Of a DNA stretch of 64,000 nt, positions 25,282-36,515 are shown piece after piece. Origin of the DNA: Rhizobium ruizarguesonis (GTDB lineage Bacteria > Pseudomonadota > Alphaproteobacteria > Rhizobiales > Rhizobiaceae). Both the position numbers and the translations under genes were made by a program. Location of the stretch: contig NZ_PQIG01000063.1 of the NCBI RefSeq assembly GCF_012349115.1, positions 62,001 to 126,000 on the forward strand. The letters run 5' to 3'. Numbering within the stretch: position 1 is the stretch's first letter; each line of letters opens with the position of its first letter. Below the pieces are notes generated by a model. That model was given only the letters and a program-made list of their open reading frames with translations, was not told the DNA's origin and searched no databases.

Positions 25282-26487
25282 TTAACTGAACTGCTTGGCG
25301 ATCAGCGCCGCCAGCCGTTCTGCCACCTCTTCCTTCGCCAGGTCAGGCCATTGCTCGATGCCGTCGCGGCGGACGAGTTTGACCCTGTTGCGGCCGCCGC
25401 CCATGATGCCGGTCGCCGGCGAAACGTCGTTGGCGACGATCATGTCGGCGCCCTTTCTCTCGAGTTTCGCCTTCGCATTGATTTCGACGTCCTGCGTCTC
25501 GGCGGCAAAGCCGATCACCAGCTTCGGCCGCATCGTGTGATGGCCGACAGTCTTCAGGATGTCCGGATTCTCCGTCAGCGCCAGCGTCGGAATGGATTCG
25601 CCGGGATGTTTCTTCAGCTTCTGGTCGGCGGCCGAGGCCACGCGCCAGTCTGCGACGGCCGCGACCATCACCGCGATGTCGGCCGGCAGTGCGGCCAGCA
25701 CGGCATCGCGCATCTCCTCGGCCCGCTCGACATGCACGACGGTAACGCCGACGGGGTCGGAAAGCGTCACCGGCCCTGAAACAAGCGTCACATCAGCCCC
25801 GAGTCTTGCAAGTTCTGCGGCGATCGCATGTCCCTGCCGGCCGGAGGAGCGGTTGGCGATGTAGCGCACCGGATCGATCGGTTCGTGGGTCGGTCCTGAC
25901 GTGACGATCGCCTTGCGACCCTTCAGCGGTTTTTCTCCGTCATCGAGCATGATTTCGGCCGCAGCGACGATCTCCAGCGGTTCCGCCATCCGGCCAAGCC
26001 CGGCCTCCCGGCTTTCCGCCATCTCGCCGGCCATCGGCCCGACGAAGCGGATGCCGTCGGCTCGGAGCATCGCGGCATTCCGCCGTGTCGCCGGGTGCGC
26101 CCACATGGCGGGGTTCATCGCTGGTGCGGCAAGCACCGGCCTGTTCGTCGCCAGAAGCACGGTCGAAGCGAGATCGTCGGCAAGCCCGTTCGCCATCTTC
26201 GCCATCAGATCGGCGGTGGCAGGGGCGATCAGCACGAGGTCGCATTCGCGCGCCAGGCGGATATGGCCGATATCCTGTTCGTCCTGCCGCGAAAACAGAT
26301 CGAGGAAGACATGGTCCGCCGCCAGTGCACCGACGGCAAGCGGCGTGACGAATTCCTGCGCGCCTTTGGTCATCACAGGGCGCACGCTCGCGCCGCGCTC
26401 GCGCAGCCGGCGGATCAGGTCCAGGCTCTTATAGGCCGCAATGCCGCCGGAGATGATGAGGAGGATGCGTTTGCCGCTGAGAGCCAT
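25282..26487 (-). CDS. coaBC: Phosphopantothenoylcysteine decarboxylase/synthase
   Basis: A bifunctional enzyme for two steps of coenzyme A synthesis. The N-terminal flavoprotein decarboxylase (CoaC) has ISGGIAAYKSLDLIRRL at the start, the PAMNPAMWAHPAT motif near residue 115 and the active-site-covering region. The C-terminal CoaB domain has VTSGPTHEPIDPVRYIANRS near 190 and the conserved KKHPGE lysine block near 285. At 401 aa it is full length. In related genomes it adjoins ubiB and dut; here it is separated from both. Confidence 0.95.
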   Translation of the reverse strand: MALSGKRILLIISGGIAAYKSLDLIRRLRERGASVRPVMTKGAQEFVTPLAVGALAADHVFLDLFSRQDEQDIGHIRLARECDLVLIAPATADLMAKMANGLADDLASTVLLATNRPVLAAPAMNPAMWAHPATRRNAAMLRADGIRFVGPMAGEMAESREAGLGRMAEPLEIVAAAEIMLDDGEKPLKGRKAIVTSGPTHEPIDPVRYIANRSSGRQGHAIAAELARLGADVTLVSGPVTLSDPVGVTVVHVERAEEMRDAVLAALPADIAVMVAAVADWRVASAADQKLKKHPGESIPTLALTENPDILKTVGHHTMRPKLVIGFAAETQDVEINAKAKLERKGADMIVANDVSPATGIMGGGRNRVKLVRRDGIEQWPDLAKEEVAERLAALIAKQFS

Positions 26488-26663
26488 GGCCTTCTACCCG
26501 TCGCCTTTTCTGACCGTCCCCGACCCTAAGCCTTTGGCGGAGAACATGCAATCGCGCCGCGACATGCAGCGGACCTGCTCGGGTAGCCGCTGCATGACGA
26601 TCGCGATCGCCATGCCGAAGCCGGCAAGCAGCGCGGCAGCTGGTTTCCGCCGCGCTCGTGGGG

Positions 26664-27413
26664 TCAGAGGTTGCTCATCCCGCCGTCGATGATGAGTTCG
26701 CTGCCGACGATATAGGCCGCCTCATCGGAGGCGAGAAAGACGATCGTCTTGGCGACTTCGCTGGGGTTCCCGAAGCGGCCGACGGGGATCTGGGCCTGGA
26801 TCTGCTCGGTCATCGCCTTGGAATCCGCTTCCGACGCCCCGAGCTTGCTGTAGAGCGGCGTGGCGATCGGGCCGGGGCTGACGGCGTTGACGCGGATGCC
26901 GCGGCCGATGAGTTCGCCCGACAATGTCTTGGCAAGCGTCAGCAGCGCGCCCTTCGTCAGTGAATAGACGCTGGAGTTCGGCATGCCGATATGGGCGTTG
27001 ATCGAGGTGTTGAGCACGATCGCGGCCTGCTTCGAAAAAATCGGCAGCAGCGCCTGAATCAGGAAGAACGGTCCTTTGACGTTGATATCAACCGACTTGT
27101 CGAAGGCGGCTTCGCTCCACTGTTCCAGCGGCCCGAATTCGGCGACCCCGGCGTTGACGAAGAGGATGTCGAGCGTGCCGAAAGCCTCTCTCACGCTATC
27201 GGCGACGGCCTTCTGGCCGACCGCATTGCCGGCATCGGCCTGGATGACGGTGGCTTTGCCGCCAAGTTCGGCGCGGGCCGCCTCGACGCTTGCCGTGCTG
27301 CTGCCGGTAACGACGACGCGGGCGCCCTCGGCGATGAACTGGCGGGCGGTCTCGAGACCGATGCCGCTGGTGCCGCCGGTGATGAGGGCTGTCTTGTTTT
27401 GCAGGCGTGACAT
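26664..27413 (-). CDS. Short-chain dehydrogenase/reductase
   Basis: A 249 aa classical SDR: nucleotide-binding TGGTSGIG (residues about 12-19), NAGVAE, catalytic Ser in LNTSINAH and the YSLTKGA motif (Tyr and Lys, about residue 150). The ATG at 27413 follows AAGGAAC. The substrate is unknown. It is one of two SDR genes in tandem, both facing away from a LysR regulator gene. Confidence 0.9.
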   Translation of the reverse strand: MSRLQNKTALITGGTSGIGLETARQFIAEGARVVVTGSSTASVEAARAELGGKATVIQADAGNAVGQKAVADSVREAFGTLDILFVNAGVAEFGPLEQWSEAAFDKSVDINVKGPFFLIQALLPIFSKQAAIVLNTSINAHIGMPNSSVYSLTKGALLTLAKTLSGELIGRGIRVNAVSPGPIATPLYSKLGASEADSKAMTEQIQAQIPVGRFGNPSEVAKTIVFLASDEAAYIVGSELIIDGGMSNL

Positions 27414-27551
27414 GATGACGTTCCTTTGATCGAATTTTGGGCCGCGGCCCGTTGTTGTTGTTGAATGGGAGAATGCGCTGAAAAAAGCGGCGCGATAAGC
27501 CGGCGTGTTGAAGGATCGTCAACCCGCAGCGGATAATCGCGCCGCGCCGTC

Positions 27552-28316
27552 TCAGGTGCGGGTGATCGAAGCGCCGCCGTCGACCAGCGAGGCCGTGCCG
27601 GTGACGAAGCTCGCATCGTCGGAGGCGAGATAGAGAACCGAGCGGGCGAGTTCTTCGGGTGTCGCGACACGCTTCAGCGCATGCAGATTGGTGACGAAGG
27701 CCTGCTTCTCAGGCGTATCGTTCATGTCCCGATACATGTCGGTATCAACAGCACCCGGCAGGATGGCATTGACGCGCACGCCCTGCTGGCCGAATTCGAC
27801 GGCGAGCGCCTGCGTCAGGCCGATCAGGCCGGATTTGCTGGCGGCATAGGCGGCAACGCCCGGAAAAGCGAAGCTGTAGCCGACGAAGGTCGAGGTGAAG
27901 ATCACCGAGCCGCCGCCATTCTCCACCATTGCGCCGATCTGGTGCTTGGCGGCGAGGAAGGAGGCCGTCAGATTGATCGCCAGCGCCTCGCTGAAGCCTG
28001 TTTCCGAAACGGCGGTGCTCGGACCGGCTTCGCCGAGCGTGCCGGCATTGTTGAAGGCGATATCGAGCTTGCCGTAATTTGTCACGGCGGCGGCGACCAG
28101 CGCCTTGTGATAGTCTTCCGAGCGCACGTCGCCGGCAATGGCGATGGCGTCGCCGCCCTCTGCCTTGATCTCGGCGACGAGACTGTCGAGTTCGCCCTGG
28201 CGGCGGGCGCCGACGACGACCTTGGCGCCTTCGGCGGCAAAGAGCTTTGCCGTGGCGCGGCCGATGCCGGAGCTTGCGCCGGTGACGATCGCGACCTTGT
28301 TGTTCAAGCGGTTCAT
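27552..28316 (-). CDS. Short-chain dehydrogenase/reductase
   Basis: A 254 aa classical SDR with TGASSGIG (about residue 13), NNAGTLGEAG, a Ser in FTSTFVGY and YAASKSGL (catalytic Tyr/Lys, about residue 155), and a C-terminal GTASLVDGG. The start at 28316 (MNRLNNKV) has GGAGATGG in front; the longer frame up to 28379 is not family-like. It lies divergent from the LysR gene at 28439 and upstream of the second SDR, so LysR control of both is likely. Confidence 0.9.
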   Translation of the reverse strand: MNRLNNKVAIVTGASSGIGRATAKLFAAEGAKVVVGARRQGELDSLVAEIKAEGGDAIAIAGDVRSEDYHKALVAAAVTNYGKLDIAFNNAGTLGEAGPSTAVSETGFSEALAINLTASFLAAKHQIGAMVENGGGSVIFTSTFVGYSFAFPGVAAYAASKSGLIGLTQALAVEFGQQGVRVNAILPGAVDTDMYRDMNDTPEKQAFVTNLHALKRVATPEELARSVLYLASDDASFVTGTASLVDGGASITRT

Positions 28317-28438
28317 GGTTCCATCTCCTGCGTTTAAGGTGAGGCGGCCCCTGCCCTTTCGATGAGTGGAAGATGGCATTTTCCATTCGTTCGGATTAGT
28401 CTCCAGACCGGGGAACTCGAATTCGGAAAAGCCGAACG

Positions 28439-29344
28439 ATGATCAGGATAGAAGGTATTGCGGCTTTCGTCGCCGTGGTTGAGGCGGGCTCGGTCAGCGA
28501 GGCGGCCCGGCGCCTGCGGCTGTCCAAATCCGTCGTCAGCGAAAGGCTGGCGGAACTGGAGAAGTCGCTGGGCGGCATACTGCTGCATCGAACGACCCGC
28601 AAGCTTACCTTGACGGAGGATGGCACGGTCTTCCTCGGGCGCGCCGCGCGCATCGTGCGCGAGATCGAGGAAGCCGCGGCCGACATGGCCGAGCGGCGCG
28701 GAACGCTGTCAGGCCCGATCCGCATCGCCGCCCCCGTCACCTTCGGCCGCATGCATCTCGGTCCGGCGCTTTATCCTTTTCTTGCCGAACATCCCGAGAT
28801 CGAACTGACCCTCGATATCGATGATCGACGGGTCGATGCCGCCTCGGACGGTTATGATGCCATTATCCGCAACGGCCCGATCGCCGATAGCCGGCTGGTC
28901 GCCTGGAAACTCGCGCGCAGCCGCCGCCTTCTCTGCGCCTCGCCGGATTATCTCGCGCGCCAGGGAATTCCGTCGTCGCTGGCCGATCTCAACAGCCATC
29001 GCGGAATCTTCTACACCAATCGCGGCGTTGCCGACTGGCGCTTCCAGACGCCCGACGGTGCGATCGTCGTGCGCGCGAAACTGGCGCTCGGCATCAACAA
29101 TGGCGACATGCTCCGCGACGCCGCGATTGCCGGGCTCGGCATCGCGCTGCTGCCTGCCTTCATCGCTGGCCCGGCCATCCGTGAGGGCCGGCTTGCCGAA
29201 ATCGATGTCGGCCATAGGCCGGAGGCCGAATTCATCTACATGGCCCATCCCGAGGGCCGAAATCCTTCCGCCAAGCTCCGCGCCATCGCCGATCACCTGA
29301 AAAAGAGTTTTGGTGATCCGCCCTATTGGGATCCGGTGGGTTAA
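28439..29344 (+). CDS. LysR family transcriptional regulator
   Basis: A 301 aa LysR-type regulator with the helix-turn-helix FVAVVEAGSVSEAARRLRLS and KSVVSERLAELEKSLGG, and a full effector domain ending near FIYMAHPEGRNPSAKLRAI. It is of the CrgA/DsdC-like subgroup found next to SDR genes. The 122-base gap to the divergent SDR gene is its probable binding region. It converges on another LysR gene with one base between stops. Confidence 0.9.
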   Translation: MIRIEGIAAFVAVVEAGSVSEAARRLRLSKSVVSERLAELEKSLGGILLHRTTRKLTLTEDGTVFLGRAARIVREIEEAAADMAERRGTLSGPIRIAAPVTFGRMHLGPALYPFLAEHPEIELTLDIDDRRVDAASDGYDAIIRNGPIADSRLVAWKLARSRRLLCASPDYLARQGIPSSLADLNSHRGIFYTNRGVADWRFQTPDGAIVVRAKLALGINNGDMLRDAAIAGLGIALLPAFIAGPAIREGRLAEIDVGHRPEAEFIYMAHPEGRNPSAKLRAIADHLKKSFGDPPYWDPVG

Positions 29345-29345
29345 C

Positions 29346-30224
29346 TCATGTACTCAGCAGGCTGATCAGGTTCTCGGTGACCGGCGAGCGGTGTGTTTTC
29401 AGGATTGCCAGCGCCAGGCGCGCCACGGCCGGCGGTCCCTCGATCGGCCGATAGGCCACACCTTCGAGCTTGATCTGCGAAATCGAGGCCGGCACGATCG
29501 AGACGCCGAGATCGGCCGCCACCAGATTGACGACCGATGAAATCTGCGGCGCCTCCTGTGCCACGGTCAGCTCGAATCCCGCCTTGCGGCAGGCGAGCAC
29601 GACATCGTCATAGAGGCTCAAGCCCACGAGCCGGGGAAAGAGGATGAAGGGTTCGTCCGCCAGCGCCGCAAGCGGTAGCTCGCTGCGTCGTGCCAAGGGA
29701 TGGCTGGCGGGCAGGGCGATCACCATCGGCTCATCCGGCAGCCGCCGCAGCCGGATGCCCGCGGGATCGTCGAGGCCGGGGCGCATGAAGGCGGCGTCGA
29801 GCTCACCGCGTTCCAGCTTCTGCATCAGCGCCAGCGTATTCATTTCCGTCAGCGACAGCTGCACCTCCGGCCAGCGCGCGCGAAACCGGCGGATCGTCGT
29901 GCTGACCACGGGATTGAAGGCGGAGGAAGCGGTGAAGCCGAGCGACAGCCGGCCGGTCTCGCCGCGGTTGGCGCTTTGGGCCACAAGCTTCGCTTTTTCC
30001 GCAGCCGCCAGCGAAGCCTTTGCCTCGCCGAGGAAGGCCGTACCCGCTGCCGTCAATTCGGCGCCGTGCGGCACGCGGTGAAACAGCGCCGCACCCACTT
30101 CCCTCTCCAGATCGCGGATCTGCTGGCTGAGCGGCGGCTGCCCGATGCCGAGCTTGCCGGCGGCACGGGTGAAATTGCCTTCCTCCGCCACCGCCAGGAA
30201 ATATCTCAGGTGCCGCAACTCCAT
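29346..30224 (-). CDS. LysR family transcriptional regulator
   Basis: A 292 aa LysR-type regulator starting MELRHLRYFLAVAEEGNFTR, the N-terminus of the BenM/CatM-like branch, followed by QPPLSQQIRDLEREVGAALF. The ATG at 30224 is chosen because GGAGATGGCA precedes it; an ATG four codons earlier is weaker. It is divergent from the MFS-VOC operon at 30315 and probably controls it. The 90-base gap contains the AT-rich stretch expected of a LysR promoter. Confidence 0.9.
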   Translation of the reverse strand: MELRHLRYFLAVAEEGNFTRAAGKLGIGQPPLSQQIRDLEREVGAALFHRVPHGAELTAAGTAFLGEAKASLAAAEKAKLVAQSANRGETGRLSLGFTASSAFNPVVSTTIRRFRARWPEVQLSLTEMNTLALMQKLERGELDAAFMRPGLDDPAGIRLRRLPDEPMVIALPASHPLARRSELPLAALADEPFILFPRLVGLSLYDDVVLACRKAGFELTVAQEAPQISSVVNLVAADLGVSIVPASISQIKLEGVAYRPIEGPPAVARLALAILKTHRSPVTENLISLLST

Positions 30225-30314
30225 TGCCATCTCCAAAACCTATCGAAATCGCCAGTTTCATATATTGGACAAATGGAGTGGCGTTGACTAGATCGGAGGT
30301 CGGAAGGATGAGAT

Positions 30315-31948
<1,634 letters not shown>

Positions 31949-31965
31949 CGTCCGCCTCCCGCACA

Positions 31966-33627
31966 TCAACCAAGCCGGATATAGGGCACGTCCTTCTTCG
32001 CCACCTCGTCCAGCGCCTCCTCATAACCGGCATCGGCGTAACGCATGACGCCGAGCGCCGTATCGTTGGTCAGCGCATGGTCGAGCCGTTCGTCGGCGGC
32101 ATCCGTGCCGTCGGCGACGACGGTGACGCCGCAGCTGGTCATGTAGCCGGCATAGCCGCCGCCGCCGGAATGGACGACGACGAGATCGGCCATCGACGAG
32201 CAGAGCATCATCGCATCGATCAGCGGCCAGTCGGCGATCGCATCCGAGCCGTCCTTCATCCCCTCAGTCATGATATTCGGATGCGCCATGGCGCCGGCGT
32301 CGAGATGGTCGCGGGAGAAGGCGACGGGGCCTTTGAGTTCGCCGCTCGCAACCAGCGCATTGACGCGCCTTGCGAGTGCCGTGCGTTCGCCGTGGCCGAG
32401 CCAGGCGATGCGGGCCGGCAACCCCTCGAATGGCACATGCTCGCGCGCCAGCCGGATCCAGTTGGTGATGATCTTGTTGTCGGGAAACATTTCGAGCAGC
32501 AGGTCGTCGATGCGGGCGATATCGCTCTCCTCGCCTGACAGAGCCATCCAGCGGAATGGGCCGATCGCCCGAGCAAACAGCGGCCTGAGATAGGCTTCGG
32601 TGAAGATCGGGATGTCGAAAGCATTGGCGACGCCGCCCTCCTTGGCCTGTGTGCGGATCAGATTGCCGTTGTCGAAGACTTCCGAGCCACGTTTCTGGAA
32701 CTCCAGCATCGCCATCACATGCTCGACGATCGAGGCCCGGCTTGCCGCCATCAACTGGCCCTGCCCATCATCGCGCAGGCCCTTGACCTGATCGAGGCTC
32801 ATGCCTTTCGGCACGTAGCCATAGACGAGGTCATGCGCCGAGGTCTGGTCGGTGACGATATCAGGCACGATGCCGCGCCGGGCGATTTCGGGATAGACCT
32901 CCGCCGCATTGCCGACGAGGCCGACGGAAAGCGCCCGCTTGTCCTTCACCGCCGCATCGATCATCTGAAGGGCGGTATCGAGATCGGGGGCGATTTCCTG
33001 GAGATAACCAATCTGCTGGCGCTTGCGGGCGCGCTCCGGATCGATGTCGACGCAGAGGATCGCAGCGCCTGCCATGCGGCCGGCGAGTGGCTGCGCCCCG
33101 CCCATGCCGCCGAGACCGGCCGTCAGCACGAACCGGCCGAGGAGATCGCCGCCGAAGCGCCGCTCGGCGATGCGCATGAAGATCTCGTACGTGCCCTGGA
33201 TGACGCCTTGGCTGCCGATATATTGCCAGGCGCCGGCCGTCAGCCCGCCCCAGCAGATCAGTCCCTTGCGCTGCAGCTCGTAGAACACTTCGGCCTTTGC
33301 CCATTGCCCGACGATATTGCAGTTCGCCATGATAACAAGCGGCGCCTTGGCATGCGTTCGAACCAGCCCGATCGGCTTGCCGGACTGGATGAGCAGCGTC
33401 TGGTCCTCTTCCATCTCGGTCAGCGCCTTGACGATGCCCTTGTGTGCCGCCCAGTTGCGGGCCGCCTTGCCGAGAGCGGCATAGACGATCAGGTTGTCGG
33501 GATCCTCGCCGACGGACAGCACATTTTCGAGCAGCCGCAGCAGCGCTTCCTGCCGCCAGCCCTTGGCGCGCAGCTCCGGCCCGCCGGGAATCGGAAATTT
33601 CGGATGACGTGGATTGGCCTTCGGCAT
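31966..33627 (-). CDS. hutU: Urocanate hydratase
   Basis: Converts urocanate to imidazolonepropionate in histidine degradation, using NAD+ as an electrophile. The 553 aa product has the family start (FPIPGGPELRAKGWRQEALLRLL), the NAD-binding GLGGMGGAQPLAGRMAGA near residue 170, TDQTSAHDLVYGYVP near 260 and HSGGGGYAGYMTS near 490. No hutH, hutI, hutG or hutF with normal motifs is adjacent. Upstream on the same strand stand a TfoX-like gene and, further up, a divergent ammonia-lyase-like gene. A repeat-filled gap of 196 bases separates it from the upstream gene, so it may have its own promoter. Confidence 0.95.
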   Translation of the reverse strand: MPKANPRHPKFPIPGGPELRAKGWRQEALLRLLENVLSVGEDPDNLIVYAALGKAARNWAAHKGIVKALTEMEEDQTLLIQSGKPIGLVRTHAKAPLVIMANCNIVGQWAKAEVFYELQRKGLICWGGLTAGAWQYIGSQGVIQGTYEIFMRIAERRFGGDLLGRFVLTAGLGGMGGAQPLAGRMAGAAILCVDIDPERARKRQQIGYLQEIAPDLDTALQMIDAAVKDKRALSVGLVGNAAEVYPEIARRGIVPDIVTDQTSAHDLVYGYVPKGMSLDQVKGLRDDGQGQLMAASRASIVEHVMAMLEFQKRGSEVFDNGNLIRTQAKEGGVANAFDIPIFTEAYLRPLFARAIGPFRWMALSGEESDIARIDDLLLEMFPDNKIITNWIRLAREHVPFEGLPARIAWLGHGERTALARRVNALVASGELKGPVAFSRDHLDAGAMAHPNIMTEGMKDGSDAIADWPLIDAMMLCSSMADLVVVHSGGGGYAGYMTSCGVTVVADGTDAADERLDHALTNDTALGVMRYADAGYEEALDEVAKKDVPYIRLG

Positions 33628-33649
33628 CGTGGGTTCCTCGTTTTGCTCT

Positions 33650-33812
33650 CTGTTTTTCCCTTCTCCCCTAGGGGGGCCGAAGGGTCCGATGAGGGGGCTG
33701 CACGACAGGACCTATATGTTGCCCTTCGCTTGCGCTCAGGGCACTCGCGGCCTTGCCGCTCACCCCCTCATCTGTCCTTCGGACATCTTCTCCCCGCTGG
33801 GGAGAAGGGAAT
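33650..33812. repeat. RIME-like mosaic of palindromic repeats
   Basis: The gap between hutU and the TfoX-N gene is packed with inverted repeats: TGCCCT...AGGGCA around 33720-33745, TGTCC-TTC-GGACA around 33773-33785, and the perfect CTTCTCCCC-GCT-GGGGAGAAG at 33787-33807, with a related TTCTCCCC at the left edge. The wording (CCCCCTCATCTGTCCTTCGGAC) resembles the rhizobial intergenic mosaic elements known as RIME. The name is from memory of that family, not from a search. Confidence 0.6.
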
Positions 33813-33823
33813 GGTATCGTTCG

Positions 33824-34153
33824 TTATTTGCTCGGCAGCGATTCCACATAGCCGAGTGCCGCATCGAGCAAACGCCGTCTCAGGGCATCGTCGCCGTAAA
33901 CTTCGGCATTGCCTCGCACCCAGCCATGCATCACCCGCTCGCCCGACAGCATCTGGATCACGCCCGGCAGCGCCAGCGCCCAGCCGTCATTGCCTTTGCC
34001 GAGACGGATCAGCATGCCGTCATGGCGCGCGCAGCAGAGAAGATTGCCGTTCAGCATGAAGGCCCAGCCGCCGAACATGGATTTTTCGGCAAGGCCCGGC
34101 CGATCGCCGAGTTCCTCACGCATCAGTTCTTCAAGGCCTGGATCGCGCGCCAT
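33824..34153 (-). CDS. TfoX/Sxy N-terminal domain protein
   Basis: A 109 aa single-domain protein matching the TfoX N-terminal domain (EKSMFGGWAFMLNGNLLCCA). Full-length TfoX/Sxy activates competence genes in gammaproteobacteria; short stand-alone versions in rhizobia have no proven role. It starts three bases after the DUF917 gene stop, so it shares that transcript, but it has no evident functional link to the catabolic genes. Confidence 0.85.
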   Translation of the reverse strand: MARDPGLEELMREELGDRPGLAEKSMFGGWAFMLNGNLLCCARHDGMLIRLGKGNDGWALALPGVIQMLSGERVMHGWVRGNAEVYGDDALRRRLLDAALGYVESLPSK

Positions 34154-34156
34154 GGC

Positions 34157-35254
34157 TCAGGCCTTCGTCGCCAGTGCATAACGTGCGATCTCGATCCCCA
34201 TCGCCTTTTCGACGACGGGATAGACGGTCGGATCGAGCACGCTTGCCGACAGCGGAATGATCTCCATCGGCACATGCAGGATGAAGACATGTATGCCGCT
34301 CTGAAGCTGGCCGACGCTGAGCGGCTCGCCCTCCGGTGAAAGCGTGGTGATCACCGCGGGGAAGGTCGCAAGCCTTTTGCCATCTGCATCGTCCACCGCC
34401 ATATATTCGTTCATCACATGCAGCGTCACCGATGTTCCGCCTGCGCCGACGGTGATTGTGCCGATGTCGAAGGCTTCCTTGGTGTAGACGACGTCCTTGC
34501 GGGTGATGACGCCCTCGGCAAGGATATGTCCGCCCGTCGTCTTGCAGATCGCATCGATGACGGCAGATCCGCCGCGCTTCTCCGCTGCGATGATTGCTTC
34601 GCCGAGCGCAAGCGCCATCGAGATGCCGCCGAGTGCTGCATGGCTGCGGACATAGGAGGCCCGGAGCGGATTGCGGCAGCTGGCGATGAAGCCGCCGGAT
34701 TGGTCGGCTGCGGCGCGCAGCACCGGCGAGATCTTCGCCGTCGCGCCCTTCACGACCAGCTCGATATAACGATTCTCCCCCCGATTGCCGCCGACCGCGG
34801 TCTGGATCATCGGCTCGGGCGAACCGGCCATGCCGATCGAGCCCATGTCGCCCGTCGGATGCGCGCGGATATCGCCGACCGCGTCGACCACCTTGGTGCC
34901 GAGGATCGCCGACGGCAGCCAGCCGTTCAACGTCGAGGATTTGCCGTTCTGGCCGATGATCAGCCCGGAGAGCTTTTCGCCGAGCGCCTCCTGCAGCAAT
35001 TGCACAGCCTTCACATAGTCGATGCCTTGCATTTCCCAGGGGGTGGTGGAGGCCGGTGCGCCGATCGCCGCTGCGGTGGCGATCCACTCCTCGTCCTTCA
35101 GCTCGTCGATCGAGACCAGCTCCGGCTTGCCGACATTGACGGCGGCAAGCCCAAGCATTCGCCCGTGATCGGCCCAGCCGCCGCCGCCGGCTGCATAGAC
35201 GGAGCCGCCTTTGACGGCAGCTTCCACGTCCTTCTCAACGAGTATGCGTCCCAT
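34157..35254 (-). CDS. DUF917 family protein
   Basis: A 365 aa protein of DUF917, often found beside hydantoinase/oxoprolinase-type genes and of unproven function. Recognisable parts are AAGGGGWADHGRMLGL near the start, DIRAHPTGDMGSIGMAGS near residue 130 and GVITRKDVVYTKEAFDIGTI near 260. The gene begins inside the end of the upstream amidohydrolase gene (20-base overlap) with AGGAGAGGACCG in front of its ATG, so it is coupled. It may be a partner or subunit in processing a cyclic amide. Confidence 0.82.
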   Translation of the reverse strand: MGRILVEKDVEAAVKGGSVYAAGGGGWADHGRMLGLAAVNVGKPELVSIDELKDEEWIATAAAIGAPASTTPWEMQGIDYVKAVQLLQEALGEKLSGLIIGQNGKSSTLNGWLPSAILGTKVVDAVGDIRAHPTGDMGSIGMAGSPEPMIQTAVGGNRGENRYIELVVKGATAKISPVLRAAADQSGGFIASCRNPLRASYVRSHAALGGISMALALGEAIIAAEKRGGSAVIDAICKTTGGHILAEGVITRKDVVYTKEAFDIGTITVGAGGTSVTLHVMNEYMAVDDADGKRLATFPAVITTLSPEGEPLSVGQLQSGIHVFILHVPMEIIPLSASVLDPTVYPVVEKAMGIEIARYALATKA

Positions 35255-36515
35255 CGGTCCTCTCCTGATTCAAGCTCGCATCCATCTCGCGCACAGCCTC
35301 GAAAAGTACGGCGGCGCCGAGCGTGATATCGTCATTCTCCGCCCATTCGTCGGCCGAATGGCTGCGGCCTTCCCGGCAAGGCACGAAGATCATCGCCGCC
35401 GGTGCCACCCTGGCGATCCAGGCCGTATCGTGTCCCGCGCCGGAGGCCATGCGCCGGTGTTTCGCGCCGACCCGTTCGCAGGCAGCCTCCAAGATCGACA
35501 GCAGCCCGGCATCGCCAGGCGTCGGCTGATTGTCGGAAACCCGGTTCGGCGTCTTGATCGTCACGTCATAGGCTCCCGCCAGCTTTTCGATATGACCGTC
35601 GAGCCAGCGGCAGAATGCCTCCATGTCGGCGCGGATTTCGGCACGGCCATCGATGAGCAGCACCACCTTCGACGGCACGACATTGGCGGCATTCGGCTCG
35701 ATCCTGAACTCTCCGACCGTCGCTGCGAAATGCCCCGGCGATTTGGCAAGTTCGGCGGCGGCATTGCGGATGTCGAGCACCAGCTGCGATGCCGCCACCA
35801 GCGCATCCGCCCGCCGGTCCATCGGCGTCGTGCCGGCATGGTCGGCCCGCCCTTCGACGGTGATCTCGATTCGGGTGATGCCTGATATCGCGGTGACGAC
35901 GCCGACATCCTCCTTTTCGGCTTCGAGCACCGGGCCTTGTTCGATATGAAGCTCCAGAAAGCCGGCTATATCCGGCCTGTTCTGCTGCATCAGCACATCG
36001 GGTCGGCCACCGACCTCGGCGATGCCCTCGGCCAGGTCGCGCCCGTCGCTGACGCGCGAAAGCCAGGTCTCCGGCAGTTGGCCGGTCATGCCGCGGCTGC
36101 CGATGCAGGACACGCCGAAGATGCTCACCTCCTCGGCAAGAAAATCGACGATTTCCAGATCGTGATCGAGTTCGATATCCTGATCGCGCAGCGCGCGCGC
36201 CACCTCCAGCGCCGAGATGACCCCGGCAATGCCGTCAAAGCGGCCGCCGTCCGGCACCGTGTCGGAATGCGAGCCGATCATGATCGTGCCGAGCCACGGT
36301 TTCCGGCCTGTCCGCCGGCCGATCAGATTGCCGGCGGCATCGATCCGCGTTTCCAGCCCCGCCGCCTTCATCCGTGCTTCGATATAGGCCCGGCCGTCGA
36401 GAAAGAGCGGCGAGAAGGCCCGCCGCGTCCAGGGACGCCCCGGCTCGGTGATCCCGGCCAGCGCCTCGATATCGTCAGCGATCCGGCTGGCATTGACGGG
36501 AAGATTGCGGCTCAT
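35235..36515 (-). CDS. M20 family amidohydrolase (allantoate / N-carbamoyl-amino-acid hydrolase type)
   Basis: A 426 aa zinc-dependent amidohydrolase. The metal-site motifs are IGSHSDTVPDGGRFDGIAGV (about residue 80), DFLAEEVSIFGVSCIGSRGM (about 125), LELHIEQGPVLE (about 190) and GAGHDTAWIA near 380. The middle dimerisation domain has the GRADHAGTTPMDRR signature of the hydantoin-utilisation and allantoate branch. The ATG overlaps the stop of the upstream dihydroorotase-like gene (ATGA). It would remove a carbamoyl or ureido group from a ring-opened product. Confidence 0.92.
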   Translation of the reverse strand: MSRNLPVNASRIADDIEALAGITEPGRPWTRRAFSPLFLDGRAYIEARMKAAGLETRIDAAGNLIGRRTGRKPWLGTIMIGSHSDTVPDGGRFDGIAGVISALEVARALRDQDIELDHDLEIVDFLAEEVSIFGVSCIGSRGMTGQLPETWLSRVSDGRDLAEGIAEVGGRPDVLMQQNRPDIAGFLELHIEQGPVLEAEKEDVGVVTAISGITRIEITVEGRADHAGTTPMDRRADALVAASQLVLDIRNAAAELAKSPGHFAATVGEFRIEPNAANVVPSKVVLLIDGRAEIRADMEAFCRWLDGHIEKLAGAYDVTIKTPNRVSDNQPTPGDAGLLSILEAACERVGAKHRRMASGAGHDTAWIARVAPAAMIFVPCREGRSHSADEWAENDDITLGAAVLFEAVREMDASLNQERTDGTHTR

